From positions 35,535,654 through 35,599,653 of the forward strand of contig CM017561.1 in the NCBI GenBank assembly GCA_007844125.1: a stretch of DNA of 64,000 nucleotides. Direction: 5' to 3'. The notes below the pieces were generated by a model. It made no database searches, had not been told where the DNA came from, and saw only the letters and a program-made list of their open reading frames with translations. The stretch comes from Sinonovacula constricta (lineage: Eukaryota > Mollusca > Bivalvia > Cardiida > Solecurtidae). Position numbers and translations under genes: made by a program. Positions 22,671-33,358 of the stretch are shown in pieces; position 1 is the first letter of the stretch; each line of letters opens with the position of its first letter.

Positions 22671-23226
22671 CACACGGTCAAAATGACCTCTGTGATTGCA
22701 CTTGGTGTATTGTGGGTAAAGAAGTTCTTCAACATGGCTGTTATGAATACGGAAGTGGTTACTAAAATGAACAAAACAAGTACGAAGAGGTATACAACAG
22801 ATTATTTTGGCATTTTTTTATACATTCTAATAGTTAAAATATGTATCGTGCAAAAATTTTGAACTAAGATTTGTAAACGTTCCAGACTTTAACGTAGTGA
22901 CGTCACACGCTATGTATAATGGACATATTATTGTTTAACGAAAGCGAAAGTAGCAAAACTTGCTCATCGTATTTTTTTCCATTTATCTATAAATATCAAG
23001 ACTTTAAAAGTTTCTGGACATAAAATAAGGCCTTAGAATATGGTTGTTTAGTCATTTATCTTAATTCAATGAATATTATAATCGAACGTATTTCCTACGT
23101 GGAACTATATTTTATGTAGGCACAAATCTCAAATTTTGGGTGAGTTATGAGTCGTAGTATAGAGATGACTTAAACGTAGTGACGTCACGCTATGTATAGA
23201 ATGCCGAGACATTTAGTCTTTAATAT
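22671..23226. other. AT-rich stretch with a short local repeat
   Basis: ACGTAGTGACGTCAC occurs at about 22892 and 23174, each followed by GCTATGTATA. Apart from that ~25-nt duplication nothing is recognised. Confidence 0.5.
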
Positions 23227-23358
23227 GACTGGGTGTGATATCATGCCAGGTGTTCCTGTCATGCTATACATAGTGAAGGCAGCACTATATCTGCTTCAAG
23301 TGGACACCATCTACAGATAACTGAAATACTGTTGGTGGGACGATAGACCAAACAAACA
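23227..23358 (+). mobile_element. SINE-B 3' fragment
   Basis: It contains only the 3' half (GTGTGATATCATGCCAGG, GAAGGCAGCACTATATCTGC, AGATAACTGAAATACTG) and a modified tail, CAAACAAACAAG. There is no head. Confidence 0.8.
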
Positions 23359-24099
23359 AGTCTTGTATCAAACAAAAAGGTAACATATACTCAATGGCAG
23401 GATACTTAGCTGCAAACAATGTTGATCATGATCCGACAGCTCCAAGCAGATTTTGCCATAGCCAATGGCAACTGCACTAAGAAGGTGAAAAGATGACAGA
23501 ATGCAATCATGCTACCAAGGTGCCCTTATATATCTGTTTTTTTTCAATACCTTGTAAAATCTTAGCTAAGAAATACAATAGCTTGATTAATCTATCAATA
23601 CGTGACTGCTAGTTTTGATTGGCATTTCTTTAGCTTTATCTCCAAGATTTCTTCTGTTTATTTTATATTTTTTACATTTAATCTTCTTTCCATAACAGTA
23701 AACAGAGATTATGCAATGTTGTATTGAATTGTTACGTTACATTATTATCATAGTCCATGGGACTCAACACCATTTCCACTGTGCATGGGAAAATAGCACA
23801 TCCTGAATGAAGCAAATATCATTATTTTATTTGTTGCCACATCATGTCCTCAGGGAACTATTGATAAAAATCCATCAAAGTTTATTTAATTAATATATTG
23901 TACCAAGATAGAGTAGGGAAGCAATGTGCCAATGGCTTTATTAGCTCAGTCAAAACAGCAACTGGCTGTTAATTTGCCTTGATTATAGATTGAAGGTACC
24001 AGGTTTTATTGCCTTATTGTATGCACTAAAACGGCAGGACATGATAGTGGCAACATCTTCCCTTCCGTGTGTTTGTGACTTTTGTCTCTTTCTCTATGA
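23359..24099. other. AT-rich stretch, nothing recognised
   Basis: A foldback trace lies at 23425-23455 (GATCATGATCCGACAGCTCC). There is no coding signal. Confidence 0.5.
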
Positions 24100-24530
24100 G
24101 ATCTGACTGATTTGACAAAGTGTTGTTTCTCTCATGCATGCAAATGAATTATTGTTACCTAAAAAATTCCCACGAAATAATATTTATTTGTGCTCTACAT
24201 TCATGTGAAAAGTAAAGCTTAACAGCCCACTTGCTTTTTCAAAAAACATATTTCCCATCCAAGCCACTCTGAACAATAAGTTATTTTTAAAACAAATAAA
24301 ACCATGTTACCACTTACTTTTAAGGTCATGTTACATGATCACCCTGGTAATTAGTTCTGACATTGATATCTAATTTTGGCTGAAATCCCCTTCTTGCTAG
24401 TGTATAGAACTGGAAATAGTGAACATTTAACTTGCTGTATTTGTATTGTCTAACAATTGAGGGAATGTTATATACAGCTTTTACTTAGCAGTGTATTATT
24501 TTCATACAAACACTTTAAAACAGTTTTTAT
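24100..24530 (+). mobile_element. Diverged MITE-T, left part, interrupted by a LINE
   Basis: The interior landmarks of MITE-T can be followed in order: ATTATTGTTACCT, GTGCTCTACATTCATGTGAAA, ACCATGTTACCACTTAC and TTGTCTAACAATTGAGG (shared with 56576-57025). The right end is found ~700 bp downstream at 25213-25345, on the far side of a LINE remnant. The 5' boundary is approximate. Confidence 0.55.
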
Positions 24531-24555
24531 CTTTGAAAATTACCTTGATATAGTG

Positions 24556-25212
24556 CCAAAAGAATTTCCTCGCTAAATTGCGCTTATCATCACATCCTTT
24601 AAAAATTGAGTCTGGACGATGTGGCAGAAACAGAATTGACAGAAACCTTAGATATTGTATACTTTGTGATAAAAACGATATTGAGGATGAATATCATATC
24701 ATGAAAATCTTATATTGAAATCAGAAAACATTTTTTAAATAGAAGTTTATTACATTTTGTGAGATGTTAAATTCTGATAAAAAAGAAATATTGATAAACA
24801 TTACAAAATAAAGAAGCTTTAGAATATCAAAAGAACAGCGTTATTCTCACACAATAAGTTCATCTTGATTAAAATATTCTTTTTTTCTTTTTTTTTCTTT
24901 CTGGAATATTGGATTTAATAACGGAAAATACAAAGTATTTATATTTGATAAAATTATAATAAACTCCTATGTATTGTAACTATTGCATGTTTCCAAATAC
25001 TGTATCTTTTCCATTTTGATAAGTGCGATTGACTACGTGTGTAAGTATTAGTGAGCCAGCATGCGTGTATGCATTTGTGTCTGTGTTTTGTTCATGGTTT
25101 TAAGAAGAATTGATGATCATTGACAATAACATTGATTATAATTATCTTGCAACTATGTACTATGTACAAGTTGAGACAAATTAAACACTGTTCTGTTCTG
25201 TTCTGTTCTTAA
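24556..25212 (+). mobile_element. 5'-truncated non-LTR retrotransposon (LINE) end
   Basis: This is the C-terminal tail of a LINE polymerase. Around 24573-24712 one frame reads FLAKLRLSSHPLKIESGR followed by RYCILC and NDIEDEYH. That is the Cys-x-x-Cys...His tail I know from LINE ORF2 proteins of many invertebrates. Downstream the same frame gives KFITFCEMLNS and KKEILINITK, with in-frame stops, so it is a dead copy. A ~370-bp 3' UTR follows and ends in TTCTG repeats at 25188-25208. The clade is not assigned. It lies inside a MITE-T copy. Confidence 0.75.
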
Positions 25213-25345
25213 AGTATACATGAATGCAGCAAATATGCATAATAAGCTCCTCAGAACGGGAGTAAGAGATTGTTAAATGTGTTAGATATAGTGTTAAATG
25301 TGTTAGATATAGGCAAACTGTTGGATACCATCTTTAATAGTTAAT
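25213..25345 (+). mobile_element. Diverged MITE-T, right end
   Basis: It resumes the element broken at ~24530: AAAGTATACATGAATGCAGC, then TTAGATATAGGCAAACTG and TTGGATACCATCTTTAAT with TTAA at the boundary. GTGTTAGATATAG is duplicated within it. Confidence 0.65.
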
Positions 25346-25654
25346 TATTGTCTTATTCAGTTTCTTTTATTATTTCCATCTTCAGTTTGACAACATATGA
25401 GACTGGAGGCTTATATACAGTTATATTTGGCTGTAGCCTTATATCAGACATAAAATTTACCCTTAGTCTGCCAAGCACGAATGTTCAAATGTTCCAGCAT
25501 GGACATAACCTGTAGATAAATGAAGAATGATAATGGCTATTTACACATGTAACTTATTCAAGGTTAGCAGCTGATTTGTGAGACAATTTATGGACACAAT
25601 TTTGGCTAATCATGGTCTTTATTGCAGGGCAAGATTGTCTGATATTTTCTCTTT

Positions 25655-25800
25655 ACCTACTTAACACTGATTGATCTGGCTTAGGTAAATAGTGAAGATT
25701 CTGATCATCTGGCCGCCAGTGGGAGCAGATCGATCTGGATCTGTTTCATTGGCTGCTGAGTCATAACCAATACTGCTTACTGTCCATATAGTGAGGAAAT
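25655..25800. repeat. Foldback element copy (FB family)
   Basis: The arms AGTGAAGATTCTGATCATCTGG and GCAGATCGATCTGGATCTG face each other around CCGCCAGTGGGA, followed by CATTGGCTGCTGAG. The left flank has the CTGATTGATCTGGCTTAGG block seen at other copies. Confidence 0.6.
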
Positions 25801-26004
25801 AACTTAAGATCTAGTTTTGGTTATCAAACTAGCATCGTCAGGGTAATCACTGACCCTCGGCTTTAGTGGCAAATATATAGTGCCTCTGAATTGCCAATTT
25901 GTTCCTTATTAGGGATAATGATTGACAGATGATTGTGTACACAGACATTTAAAAAAGAAGAGAATACAACAACTAACAGAAGTACTGTCAGTAAACTGAT
26001 TAAA

Positions 26005-26272
26005 CCGTCCGCAGTAGCTCAAGTGGTAGAGTGTCGGCTTGCGGATCAGGAGGTCGTGGTTTCAAACCCAGGCCAGGTCAAACCAAAGACTTTAAATTTG
26101 ATAGTAGTGACTTCCCTTCTTACACTCAGGGCTAAGGGAACAGCATTACGCCTGATACATCGGTGTCAGTTTGTTGGACCGGACGGGTTCAGTCCTTGGG
26201 CACCTCATAAGTGCCCCTGTGCTATAATGATAGAAATGTCGCTGCATTGTATCGGCAAAAATGCCGGCAAAT
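26005..26272 (+). mobile_element. SINE-A copy, full length
   Basis: The head is CCGTCCGCAGTAGCTCAAG with GGTTTCAAACCC. The body is GACTTTAAATTTGATAGTAG, GGGCTAAGGGAACAGC and CACCTCATAAGTGCCCC. The end is TATCGGCAAAAATGCCGGC followed by AAATCACAAATCAC. No clean TSD was found. Confidence 0.9.
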
Positions 26273-26659
26273 CACAAATCACAAAGTTTAAGAGAAAAAT
26301 ACTCATCAGCAGAAAAGATATTTTTTAATCTCTTTTCTGACGCCTTTTTTTCATTGAACTGATAAGTTTCTCAGCTCTTTAGGGTAACTGAAGCACTCTG
26401 AAGTTGACTTAACTCTGAAACTAGGTTGGGGTTTTTTATTTACAAATATGAATGATTATAGATTTTAACCAAAGGTATGCCATTCAGAGATGCTGTTTAT
26501 ACATGCAATTGTTAGTTTGTGGATAAGGTAAACATGAAGATTTCATATGAACAAACCTGCTTCATGCAACACATTGCTCAGTAGTCACATCAGTAGAGTG
26601 TTGGCTTTGTAAATTAATCAGCTTTTCTAGCTGCTGACTGGAGGCTTGATAACTTTTTC

Positions 26660-27265
26660 ATTATTATTTTCCAATTTATGGCTATAAATGAAAACTTAGG
26701 AAATTTTCTTGTCAGAAATGGAAGAGCTAGAGCCTTGATATTTGGTGAACATGTTCTTTGGAGTGGGGGTGTGTATGAAGATTATTCACATAATTCTGAT
26801 CCACCAAAAAAAACATCCACCAGGGGGGGTGGCCATTTTCCATAAATGGCTATAGAGGAAAATCTTCTTGTCAAAAACTACAAGCACTGATGCCTTGATA
26901 TTTAACATGCTTGTTGAACTTGGGTGGCTCCATATCAAGATTGCTCAAAGAATTCTGATCCTTCAAAAAACATGGCCACCAGGGGCATGGTCATTTTCCA
27001 TATATGGTTATTAAGGAAAACTTAGAAAATCTTCTTGTCGGAAACTACAAACACGAGAGCCTTGATATTGTTTTTTAGGTGACATTGTATCAGAATTGTT
27101 TAAAAAATGTTGATCCATCAAAAAACAACAAGAGCTAGAGCTTTGATTTATGTGATCCTTGGTGGCCTTGTATCAAGATTATTCAAAGCATTCTTATCCA
27201 TCAAAGTGCATAGCCACTTGGGCTTAATGTCTATCGCACTTAGGTGAGCGATATAGGGCCCTCTT
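26660..27265. repeat. Degenerate ~160-bp tandem repeat
   Basis: About 3.5 units, marked by GAGCCTTGATAT at 26730, 26890 and 27057, TTCTTGTCAGAAA and TTCTGATCC(A/T)(C/T)CAAAAAA. Units differ by 20 percent or more. It ends in CACTTAGGTGAGCGATATAG. Similar arrays are familiar to me from bivalve genomes, a recollection rather than a search result. Confidence 0.75.
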
Positions 27266-28260
27266 TTTCAGACTTGTATTTACAAGTGGTTTTGTGTCTC
27301 TGCCATATAGGTTTGTGACTGCATTAAGCTGCAGTGAAAAGTTTTCAGTATGTATTAATATCTAAAGTTTGCAGTATTAATTGAAGTGTAAGGTATATAG
27401 AAAATTTAAAAAAGAGGTTGGATGAACAAAAAGAACACATCCCAGTGGGTGTATTTTTCATGGATTTTTTAATACTACTCAACCATAATTTTAACTTTAG
27501 AGGATCATTTTGCTTTAGTATTGGTTACATGTATAAGTGTTGTATTTTATAAGCCACAACCTTTAAAGGATTAAATCAATACCTTCTAAGGAACAATGAT
27601 TAAAGATAGAGAGTTTTCAGGTTAACTTTTTATACAAAACAATTAATAGATATTTTTTAACCGAAGCACACAAAGATCACGAAGGTCACAAGACATGTGA
27701 CTGAGCAGCAGATGGTATGGATACATATTAGACAGTTCCAGCATGCTGATCTGGATCTACACGGTTTTCATCAGCCTTTTCAATTAGAGCTTAACAGGCC
27801 GAGACATTATGAAAGGTTGGGAAACCATGACTGGGTAACTGTTTGTTGCTAAATCAGTTAAGTCAAATTATGAAATATACAAATTGTTTAAGTAACACAG
27901 TCTCTATTTCTATGAAGAAATGATGTCTGTTTAACCAAACAAATTGTGACAAATATTTGTATGATTTAGGTTAAACTGTTTATTTCTTATTTCTTTCCAT
28001 AATATCTCCAAACTGATTTGTCTCTGTTAGACTAAAGAATGATGATGGGAAAGTAAACACACCAGACTATCAAACTTGCATACTTCCCATCTTTCCATAG
28101 CTCTTATTGATGCAAGAAGCCAACTGATTTTTCTTCCCTGTCTGTGTCTGTCATCTTGTCGGTAACATGCCTATCTAGACCCATCCCTTCTCTCCATCTA
28201 TCCATATTAAACCTTGTCATTATGAATTTAATAATTAAAAAAACATCTTATTAGTTTTTT
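27266..28260. other. AT-rich stretch with one foldback copy
   Basis: The foldback copy is at 27720-27810 (ATATTAGACAGTTCCAGCATG then CTGATCTGGATCTACACGG). Otherwise no repeat or coding signal was recognised. Confidence 0.5.
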
Positions 28261-28263
28261 AGC

Positions 28264-28522
28264 CTGGGGCGCCTGTGGCGTAGTTGAAGAGTCGCCGATT
28301 TGAAACTTCTCTGATTGCTTAGCCTCTCACCGCATGGGATGAGTCCCGTTAGGAGCAAAGGACTTAATGTGAGGTTTTCCAGCTGACTTGCTGTGCGCTG
28401 GTGGTTCTTTCTGGACATATATCTGGGCTCCACCAAAAAGCTGGACATTGCTAAAATAATCATAAATGGTCTCAGTGATGTGTTTCAAAAACAAAAACAA
28501 AAAACAACAAAAAAAAAACAGT
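28264..28522 (+). mobile_element. SINE-C copy, full length
   Basis: The head is GGGGCGCCTGTGGCGTAG with TTGAAACTTCTCTGATTGC and GATGAGTCCCG. The body is GGACTTAATGTGAGG, CAGCTGACTTGC, CATATATCTGGGCTCCACC and AAAGCTGGACATTGC, and the tail is TTTCAAAAACAAAAACAAAA. It is among the best-preserved copies of the family. Confidence 0.9.
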
Positions 28523-28839
28523 TTTTCTGCAAGCAACTGCATGAAAAGGAATCAGTGAATTATGAGAAAGAATAGTGCAGATCTGATCAGACAAAATTCT
28601 TTCTCCAAAATTTCTCTTGTATTCTGATACAATATTGTTCTTTTATTTCTCTCTTCTTTTACATCTCACCTTCATAGAGTTACTAATGTATCAGTATTCA
28701 CGTCTACCTTTATGTTTCCTACCTCAAGACTTTGTCTCTTTATATTGTTATTTCTCACATTCTCTTCTGATTAGTATGTTTCTCTCCAACTTTTATTTCA
28801 CAACATATCTCTAGTTTCTTTATCTAATGCTCACAACTG

Positions 28840-29010
28840 CAGACTTCTAACTTCTCTGCCTCTGTGGGTTCAAATCACTTGTAGGAGGGTTCACCAGCCA
28901 ATTTGCAGTTCTCCAGTGGCCCAAATTCAGAATTAATTTGTCTTTTTCCTCTGCCAACAATAACTGGAGCTCAGTCAAAATGAAATGACTAATTTAATGT
29001 GATGCATAAA
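28840..29010 (+). mobile_element. SINE-C copy, old
   Basis: It is recognisable only by order of blocks: CTTCTAACTTCTCTGCC, GGGTTCAAATCAC, CCAGCCAATTTGCAG, TTTTTCCTCTGCCAAC and AATAACTGGAGCTCAGTC. About a quarter of positions appear changed. Confidence 0.5.
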
Positions 29011-29044
29011 ATTAAAGTGCTGCAAGCACTGGGGTTTCTTCAAA

Positions 29045-29480
29045 AGTTTCTTGTTTAGACAATGAGGCCCATTTTACTTATTTAGACAATGAGGCTCGTG
29101 TTACTTATTGAAACAATGAGGCCCATGTTACTTATTTAGACAATGAGGCCCATTTTACTTATTTAGACAATGAGGCCCATTTTACTTATTTAGACAATGA
29201 GGCTCGTGTTACTTATTTAGACAATGAGGCCCATTTTACTTATTTAGACAATGAGGCTCGTGTTACTTATTTAAACAATGAGGCCCATGTTACTTATTTA
29301 GACAATGAGGCCCATTTTACTTATTTAGACAATGAGGCTCGTGTTACTTATTTAGACAATGAGGCCCATGTTACTTATTTAGACAATGAGGCCCATGTTA
29401 CATATTTAGACAATGAAGCCTGTGTTACTTATTTAGACTATGAGGTCCGTGTTACATATTTAGACAGTGAGGCCTGTGTA
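29045..29480. repeat. Minisatellite, 27-bp unit
   Basis: About 16 units of TTATTTAGACAATGAGGCC plus CATTTTAC. There are two main variants (GGCCCATTTTAC and GGCTCGTGTTAC) in a patterned order. The last units decay toward the right edge. Confidence 0.92.
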
Positions 29481-30244
29481 ACTTATTGAGAAAATGAGAC
29501 CCGGTGTAGATACACTTCTGTGTGCAGTTTTTGTGTGAGACGAACTGTCTCTTCTGAAACTGTTCACCTGGGTGTAATGAAGTGGACATAAGCAGATTGT
29601 AAAGGGTTGAGAACCAAGACCGGTTCATGCACTCTGAAGAGGGAGTCTGGGAGAGGTGGTCAGTGTTGCCTTGTGCTGATAGTATCACATATACTATGTA
29701 TAACTGTATTTCTACAAGCTATTGAGAGTATGTTTATTTACAAATTAGAAGTTCGTTTAGTGTTGTATTTTATTTATAATTGCATTGTATCTAGTTAAAC
29801 AGGCTGGAATACAAAAATAAACATTTGATGATTTTATGCTGTGGGCTTTTAATGGTGTGACTCTGCATTTAGTTTAACACTCATCCTATCATAGAAATAT
29901 ATTGCACTGCAGACAGGAATAGTCTTCATTTGCCAGGTTGGCACTTTTGTATTTGAAGCAGTAACACAGTATTCACAAATCCCATAGTAAGTCACTTCCT
30001 TTGCCCCTCACTGCCAATACTCCCACTCTCCTTAGCACCTGTTGGTGCCTTAATCATTCTCACTCTGCCCGTTGCTGTGCCTGGTATCTCACTTTGGTAG
30101 GTGTAAAGTACAACATCACATGTTAATGCACCATCATCAAGTGCTGTCAGTTAACATTCTAAACATTAAGCTGTCATACTTGATGTACTAAATTCTTATT
30201 TATTTGCCATCCTCAAGTTAAGTTAGTTTTGCTTTGTTTTTGAA
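29481..30244. other. Stretch without recognised repeat
   Basis: The minus strand is open at 29452-29688 (78 codons) and the plus strand at 29607-29798. Neither has a motif or convincing splice context. Nothing else was seen. Confidence 0.4.
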
Positions 30245-30462
30245 ATACGTTGCAGCGACCAGTTCTAACCATTATTGCAAGGTCCAGCTTTTTAGTGGAG
30301 GAAGACACTGATACATGTCTCAGTAGAACCACCGGTGCACCACAAGTCAGCTGGAAGACCTTCTCACATTAAGTCCTTTGCCCCAAACGGTACTCGAACC
30401 CATGCTGTGAGAGGCTTAGCAGTCAGAGGAGTTACAAATAGGTGAATACCACAATGCCACGC
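30245..30462 (-). mobile_element. SINE-C copy, full length, minus strand
   Basis: It shows the reverse of CTGGAAGACC near 30350, the reverse of GGGTTCGAGTACC (read as GGTACTCGAACCC) and of GGCGTGGCATTGTGG at 30440-30462. The body block GTCCAGCTTTTTAGTGGAGG is intact. Confidence 0.85.
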
Positions 30463-30482
30463 CCTCATGTTAAGATAATGGG

Positions 30483-30620
30483 TCATATTTCTATAGATAT
30501 AGATGCAAATGGCGCAGATCCAGAGCGGACAGCTCCCAGCAAGAGCTTAGTGATCTGTATCTACTCTTTTTGCCTAAACCTGATCAGTTTGCCCTTAGCA
30601 AGATAAGTTTTCAGGACCAA
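30483..30620. repeat. Foldback element copy (FB family)
   Basis: The arms are GCGCAGATCCAGAGCGGACAG and GTGATCTGTATCTACTC with CTCCCAGCAAGAGC between. Then come the family's downstream blocks CCTAAACCTGATCAGTTTGC and TTAGCAAGATAAG. Confidence 0.6.
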
Positions 30621-30954
30621 TAGTATAGAACCAGACTTGGATATACACATTTAGAACTTCAATGCAGCAAGTTATTTATTCTTTTTTATTATCCTTCAGT
30701 TTTATCACTTTTACTGCATCAGTCTTTCCAAATCCATTAGTGAACAGAAGATTTCAAGTATCATAACAAACACAGACTTGATATGAGTTTTCTTTCCCTT
30801 ACAAATCTGGGATGTTGTTTGGAAGTTGTGTTCCATAAATCAGTAGGGTTATTATTCGTGCTTCTTTTATTAATAACCTGAATACTTAATCCTAAGTGTT
30901 TCACTCAACATAGGTAAACAATCTATAGTTATAGACTTAGCAGGAAATTGTAAA

Positions 30955-31400
30955 AAGTAACGAAGATCAAGAAGTAACCTTAAAAAATAAGGAAGTACCT
31001 CTAGTAACAGTAGAAAGTAACAAAGTACCTCTAGTAACATTAGAAAGTAACAAAGTACCTCTAGTAACAGTAGAAAGTAACAAAGTACCTCTAGTAACAT
31101 TAGAAAGTAACAAAGTACCTCTAGTAACATTAGAAAGTAACAAAGTACCTCTAGTAACATTAGAAAGTAACAAAGTACCTCTAGTAACATTAGAAAGTAA
31201 CAAAGAACATGTAGTAACATTAGAAAGTAACAAAGTACCTGTAGTAACATAAGAAAGTAACATACAACATGTAGTAACATAAGAAAGTAACAACGAACAT
31301 GTGGTAATATTAGAAAGTAACAAAGTACCTGTAGTAACATTAGAAAGTAACAACGAACATGTAGTAACATTAAAATTTACAAAGTACAAGTAGCAACATT
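30955..31400. repeat. Minisatellite, 30-bp unit
   Basis: About 14 units of GTAACAAAGTACCTCTAG plus TAACATTAGAAA. A second variant, GAACATGTAG, dominates from 31201 on. The unit length is a multiple of three, so overlapping stop-free frames appear on the minus strand (30870-31389). These are repeat artefacts. Confidence 0.94.
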
Positions 31401-31530
31401 AAAAAACTACCATCATATTTACAGTGTTTTTAAGATTTTGATTATATTTAGTCAAAATACAACAGTATAAAAAAGTATAAAAAGAATTACATTTATGCAA
31501 AAAATGTTAAGTAGACCTGTGTCAAGGATG

Positions 31531-31787
31531 CTTTCAGAGTTGTTCGTTATGGTGCCACTCATCCCATGAGGTCTGGGCTTGGTCATCCTCTGGGACTTTC
31601 AGAGTTGTTTGTTATGGTGCCACTCATCTCATGAGGTCTGGGCTTGGTCATCCTCTGGGACTTTCAGAGTTGTTTGTTATGGTGCCACTCATCTCATGAG
31701 GTCTGGGCTTGGTCATCCTCTGGGACTTTCAGAGTTGTTTGTTATGGTGCCACTCATCCCATGAGGTCTTGGTCATCCTCTGGGACA
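31531..31787. repeat. 65-bp tandem repeat, ~4 units
   Basis: Units start CTTTCAGAGTTGTT at 31531, 31596, 31661 and 31726 and include GCCACTCATCTCATGAGG. Units are nearly identical, so the expansion is recent. The last unit has lost TGGGCT. Confidence 0.93.
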
Positions 31788-31832
31788 AAATTGACTATGG
31801 CCCAAGCCTGAATGTTGCTGGTGGATGGCTCA

Positions 31833-31920
31833 CACTGTTGTTTGTTTTATTGGATTTACTGTCTATTCCAACAACAGTATTTCAGGTATCTGGAGAAGGT
31901 GTCCAAATAAAGCAGAAATG
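31833..31920 (-). mobile_element. SINE-B 3' fragment, minus strand
   Basis: It carries the reverse of the family tail and 3' body: GTTTTATTGGATTTACTGTC, CAACAGTATTTCAGGTATC and GGAGAAGGTGTCCA. It stops at AAGCAG. This is a very short, 3'-only fragment. Confidence 0.65.
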
Positions 31921-32225
31921 AAAGTCTGCTCTATGTCTCTGGTATCATGTAAGCCTCCATCTTATTTCAGATACTTGTCTTTTCTACTGGAGAATAATTA
32001 TGTCAATTGTCTTGTTTTCGCTTTAGTCAGTGCCAGAAAACTGTCCCAGCAAGATTGATGTCAGTTCTGATTTACCTTCCAATAAGTAAGCTGTTTGATA
32101 TGCCCGTTGTTGTTTTTTTATGAACAATTCTTACAACTTCAGATAAGATAGTTATTTATGGAATATACTGTCTGTTTAAATGATAGGTAACAAGTTATTT
32201 GCGAAGACAGCATTGCTAATTAACA

Positions 32226-32323
32226 CACCTTTTCTGATTGCCCATTTACCATCATGGATCTTGCATCATGGGATGTCGGCAGTTTGCTTGTAAGCCCTCT
32301 GTAGGCTACAATTTTGACCCAGC
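32226..32323. other. Short patch open on both strands
   Basis: The minus strand reads WVKIVAYRGLTSKLPTSHDA onward from an acceptor-like CTCCCAG and ends at a donor-like GAAAAG|GTGTGT. The plus strand is also open across the same bases. There is no domain, and it could be a small exon or chance. Confidence 0.2.
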
Positions 32324-32329
32324 TGGGAG

Positions 32330-32392
32330 ATATCTGAGCAGGATCCTCACTGTTTGCTACAAAGCCTCTAGCAATATTTTTTGTTTGCTTGG
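32330..32392. repeat. FB-related unit, near-identical to the insert at 33007
   Basis: The block ATATCTGAGCAGGATCCTCA, then CTGTTTGCTACAAAGCCTC and TAGCAATATTTTTTGTTTG, matches 33007-33066 with one visible difference (CCTCAC versus CCTTAC). It is the likely donor, or a sister copy. Confidence 0.8.
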
Positions 32393-32652
32393 TATAATGT
32401 TTTTTTATAATGATAATAAAGATTTTATGTTGCTTACTAATAAATGTCCCATGATGAGGTTTGTTTTGGGTATTAACAACAGATAGCATGATAAAAAGGC
32501 CATCGTCATGTAAAGCCATACTTTCATGAATTCTTGTAGAGTTAGTATTTAATAAATACTTGCTGCAGACATATTCTGCAATGTATTTGTAAATGCATCT
32601 ATAGTTGTTTCCTTGTCAATATAATTCTATAAAGTTATGTCTTGTTTGAAAG

Positions 32653-32826
32653 CCTGTAGGGGCAAAGGACTTAATGTGGGAAGGTCTTCCAGCTGACTTG
32701 CGGTGACGGTGGTTCTACCCAGACATTTGTGTGGGGTCTTCCTCTACCTAATAGCTGGACATCACTAAAATGATCATTATTGGTTGCTGCGATGTATTGC
32801 AAAAAAAACAAAAACAAAACAAAACT
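32653..32826 (+). mobile_element. SINE-C copy, headless
   Basis: It starts at GGGGCAAAGGACTTAATGTG and is otherwise well kept (GGTCTTCCAGCTGACTTGC, CCCAGACATTTGTGTGGGG, ATAGCTGGACATCAC) with the tail GCAAAAAAAACAAAAACAAA. Confidence 0.85.
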
Positions 32827-32873
32827 TGTTTGAATGCATGTTTACCCTTAATTGTAAGTAAGCTCTACATGGG

Positions 32874-33182
32874 GGGCACCCGTGGTCAAGAGGTTTGAGT
32901 TTCTTTTAACACCTCAGCCTCTCACTGCGTGGTTTCAAGTTCCAGTCATGGGGAAAAACATATGGGGAGGATTTCAAGCTATCCTGTGGTGTGCTGATGG
33001 TTCCACATATCTGAGCAGGATCCTTACTGTTTGCTACAAAGCCTCTAGCAATATTTTTTGTTTGTTTTTGTTTTGTTTGGTGTGCTGATGGTTCCACCCA
33101 GACATAAGTCTGGGGTCTTCCTCCACCAATAACTAGCTGGACATGGCCAATGTGACCATAGTTGTGTCAATGTAATGTGAGA
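32874..33182 (+). mobile_element. SINE-C copy carrying a 72-nt insert
   Basis: The head is GGGGGCACCCGTGGTCAAG and the body is GGTTTCAAGTTCCAGTC and AGGATTTCAAGCTATCC. It is split at GGTGTGCTGATGGTTCCAC, which occurs twice (32988-33006 and 33079-33097) around a foreign 72-nt segment. It then continues CCAGACATAAGTCTGGGG to CTAGCTGGACATGGCC. Confidence 0.85.
33007..33078 (+). mobile_element. 72-nt insert with a 19-nt TSD
   Basis: A perfect 19-nt direct repeat flanks the insert. The insert copies the unit at 32330-32392 and adds a T/G-rich right end (TTTGTTTTTGTTTTGTTT). Long TSDs of this kind are typical of LINE-type target-primed insertion. The insert is unusually small for such an event. 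Confidence 0.8.
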
Positions 33183-33289
33183 AAAAAAGCCATGTTAATT
33201 TCATAGTTTACATTTATTGTCATTCGCAGAATTGTATGGATCTCAGTATAAAATAACTGCTGTGTTTTAGAGTACTGCCAAGGGTGTAG

Positions 33290-33358
33290 CAATATCTGGA
33301 CAAATATCACACAATATCTGGACAAATATCACATAATATCTGGACAAATATCACATAC
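33290..33358. repeat. 20-bp tandem triplication
   Basis: Three near-perfect copies of ATATCTGGACAAATATCACA. Confidence 0.92.

Noticed and set aside
25178..25212. TTCTG repeats as an independent microsatellite
   Set aside because: They directly end a LINE 3' UTR and are better explained as its tail.
30870..31389. 166- and 140-codon minus-strand frames
   Set aside because: Stop-free readings of a 30-bp minisatellite in two frames at once.
29045..31400. Regular 27-30-bp repeats as a CRISPR array
   Set aside because: Units are directly adjacent with no spacers, and the DNA is eukaryotic.
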